The notes under the pieces were generated by a model. The model was not told the origin of the DNA. It saw nothing but the letters and a program-made list of their open reading frames with translations, and did no database searches. A program made the position numbers and the translations under genes. From positions 1 through 34,174 of the forward strand of contig JAAYQE010000030.1 in NCBI GenBank assembly GCA_012519455.1: 34,174 bases of DNA, written 5' to 3'. This document shows positions 33,764-34,174 of the stretch, in pieces. This DNA is from Syntrophomonadaceae bacterium (GTDB taxonomy: Bacteria; Bacillota; Ch66; Ch109). How positions within the stretch are numbered: the first letter of the stretch is position 1; every line of letters starts with the position of its first letter.

Positions 33764-34174
33764 TTGAAAAGTAATCAAGTAAAATTAGGTTTAGAAAAAG
33801 CACCCCATCGGTCTCTTTTTAAGGCTCTGGGGTTAATGGATGAAGAACTGCGGCGGCCATTGGTGGGGATAGTAAATTCCAAAAACGAGGTAATACCCGG
33901 TCATATTCATCTAGACACCATTGCCCAGGCGGTAAAAGACGGGGTCCGAATGAATGGGGGGACCCCGATGGAATTTGGCGTGATTGGTGTTTGCGATGGA
34001 ATTGCCATGAATCATCTGGGTATGAAGTATTCACTGGGCAGTCGTGAACTGATTGCCGATTCCATTGAGGTGATGGCGATTGCGCATGCTTTTGATGCAC
34101 TCGTCTTTATACCTAACTGTGATAAGATCATTCCCGGTATGTTAATGGCAGCTGCACGCTTGAATCTTCCCGCC
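33764..34174 (+). CDS. ilvD: Dihydroxy-acid dehydratase, 5' part
   Basis: First 137 codons; the gene runs off the window. The protein converts 2,3-dihydroxy-3-methyl-butanoate or -pentanoate to the 2-keto acid in valine, isoleucine and leucine synthesis, using an Fe-S cluster. Family blocks: [55 protein letters not shown] (first cluster cysteine) and [19 protein letters not shown] (second). The TTG start has GGGGGTGA upstream, within normal spacing, and follows the T-box terminator. Other ilv or leu genes probably lie downstream. Confidence 0.95.
   Translation, partial: MKSNQVKLGLEKAPHRSLFKALGLMDEELRRPLVGIVNSKNEVIPGHIHLDTIAQAVKDGVRMNGGTPMEFGVIGVCDGIAMNHLGMKYSLGSRELIADSIEVMAIAHAFDALVFIPNCDKIIPGMLMAAARLNLPA

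Noticed and set aside
33819-34100. 93-codon minus frame
   Set aside because: Antisense to ilvD coding sequence; Pro/His/Ser-rich shadow.

Overview
The window looks like chromosome of an anaerobic, probably spore-forming, low-to-mid GC Clostridia-type Firmicute (Peptococcaceae/Desulfotomaculum-like by gene content; family level is inference). Signs of this are strong GGAGG-type ribosome sites, many TTG and GTG starts, a T-box leader, a cytoplasmic DegS-type kinase, YlbF, YmaF and DUF2935 proteins, an electron-bifurcating NfnAB transhydrogenase, pyruvate formate-lyase with its activase, and a two-gene minimal SUF system. No plasmid, intact phage, rRNA or CRISPR array was seen.

Layout. 1-1370: edge of a leftward gene, a small Pro/Gly-rich protein with a possible ATT start, a terminator, a perfect 32-bp palindrome and a DUF2935 protein. 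1445-2839: a ParA ATPase and a 134-residue partner, preceded by an inverted repeat. 2931-6665 (minus): a membrane-anchored beta-propeller, a secreted LysM-CAP protein and a DUF1015 protein. 6899-11957: PHP phosphatase, YlbF, nfnA-nfnB (overlapping) and gdhA with its own promoter and terminator. 12244-17277: cysteine desulfurase, DUF3343 putative S/Se carrier, sufC-sufB, LysR regulator, an unknown 94-residue protein and yajC. 17366-19136: FabK/nitronate monooxygenase-like flavoprotein and a Sir2 deacylase. 19340-22345: pflB-pflA. 22528-25215: MoxR ATPase, CoxE-like VWA protein, PPOX-fold protein. 25218-28392: small proteins, a YmaF repeat protein, and an eroded mobile-element region beside tRNA-Thr(CGT) with an ImmA/IrrE metallopeptidase fragment, a RelE-type toxin with a zinc-ribbon antitoxin, and an XRE repressor tail cut off 4 bp from the tRNA. 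28658-31112 (minus): DegS-like kinase and HD-GYP protein. 31289-33355: an unrecognised 688-residue protein. 33370-34174: promoter, T-box (specifier apparently CTC, Leu) and the first 137 codons of ilvD.

How the genes work together. NfnAB makes NADPH from NADH and reduced ferredoxin, and the next gene, GdhA, can use NADPH to fix ammonia. The desulfurase/DUF3343/SufBC genes form a sulfur-handling and Fe-S assembly neighbourhood that would supply Fe-S proteins such as NfnAB, PflA and IlvD. PflB/PflA give CoA-dependent pyruvate cleavage to formate. ilvD is controlled by uncharged branched-chain tRNA through the T-box. The least-explained parts are the ParA pair, the 688-residue protein, the tRNA-linked toxin-antitoxin remnant, and small proteins of 35 to 61 residues.
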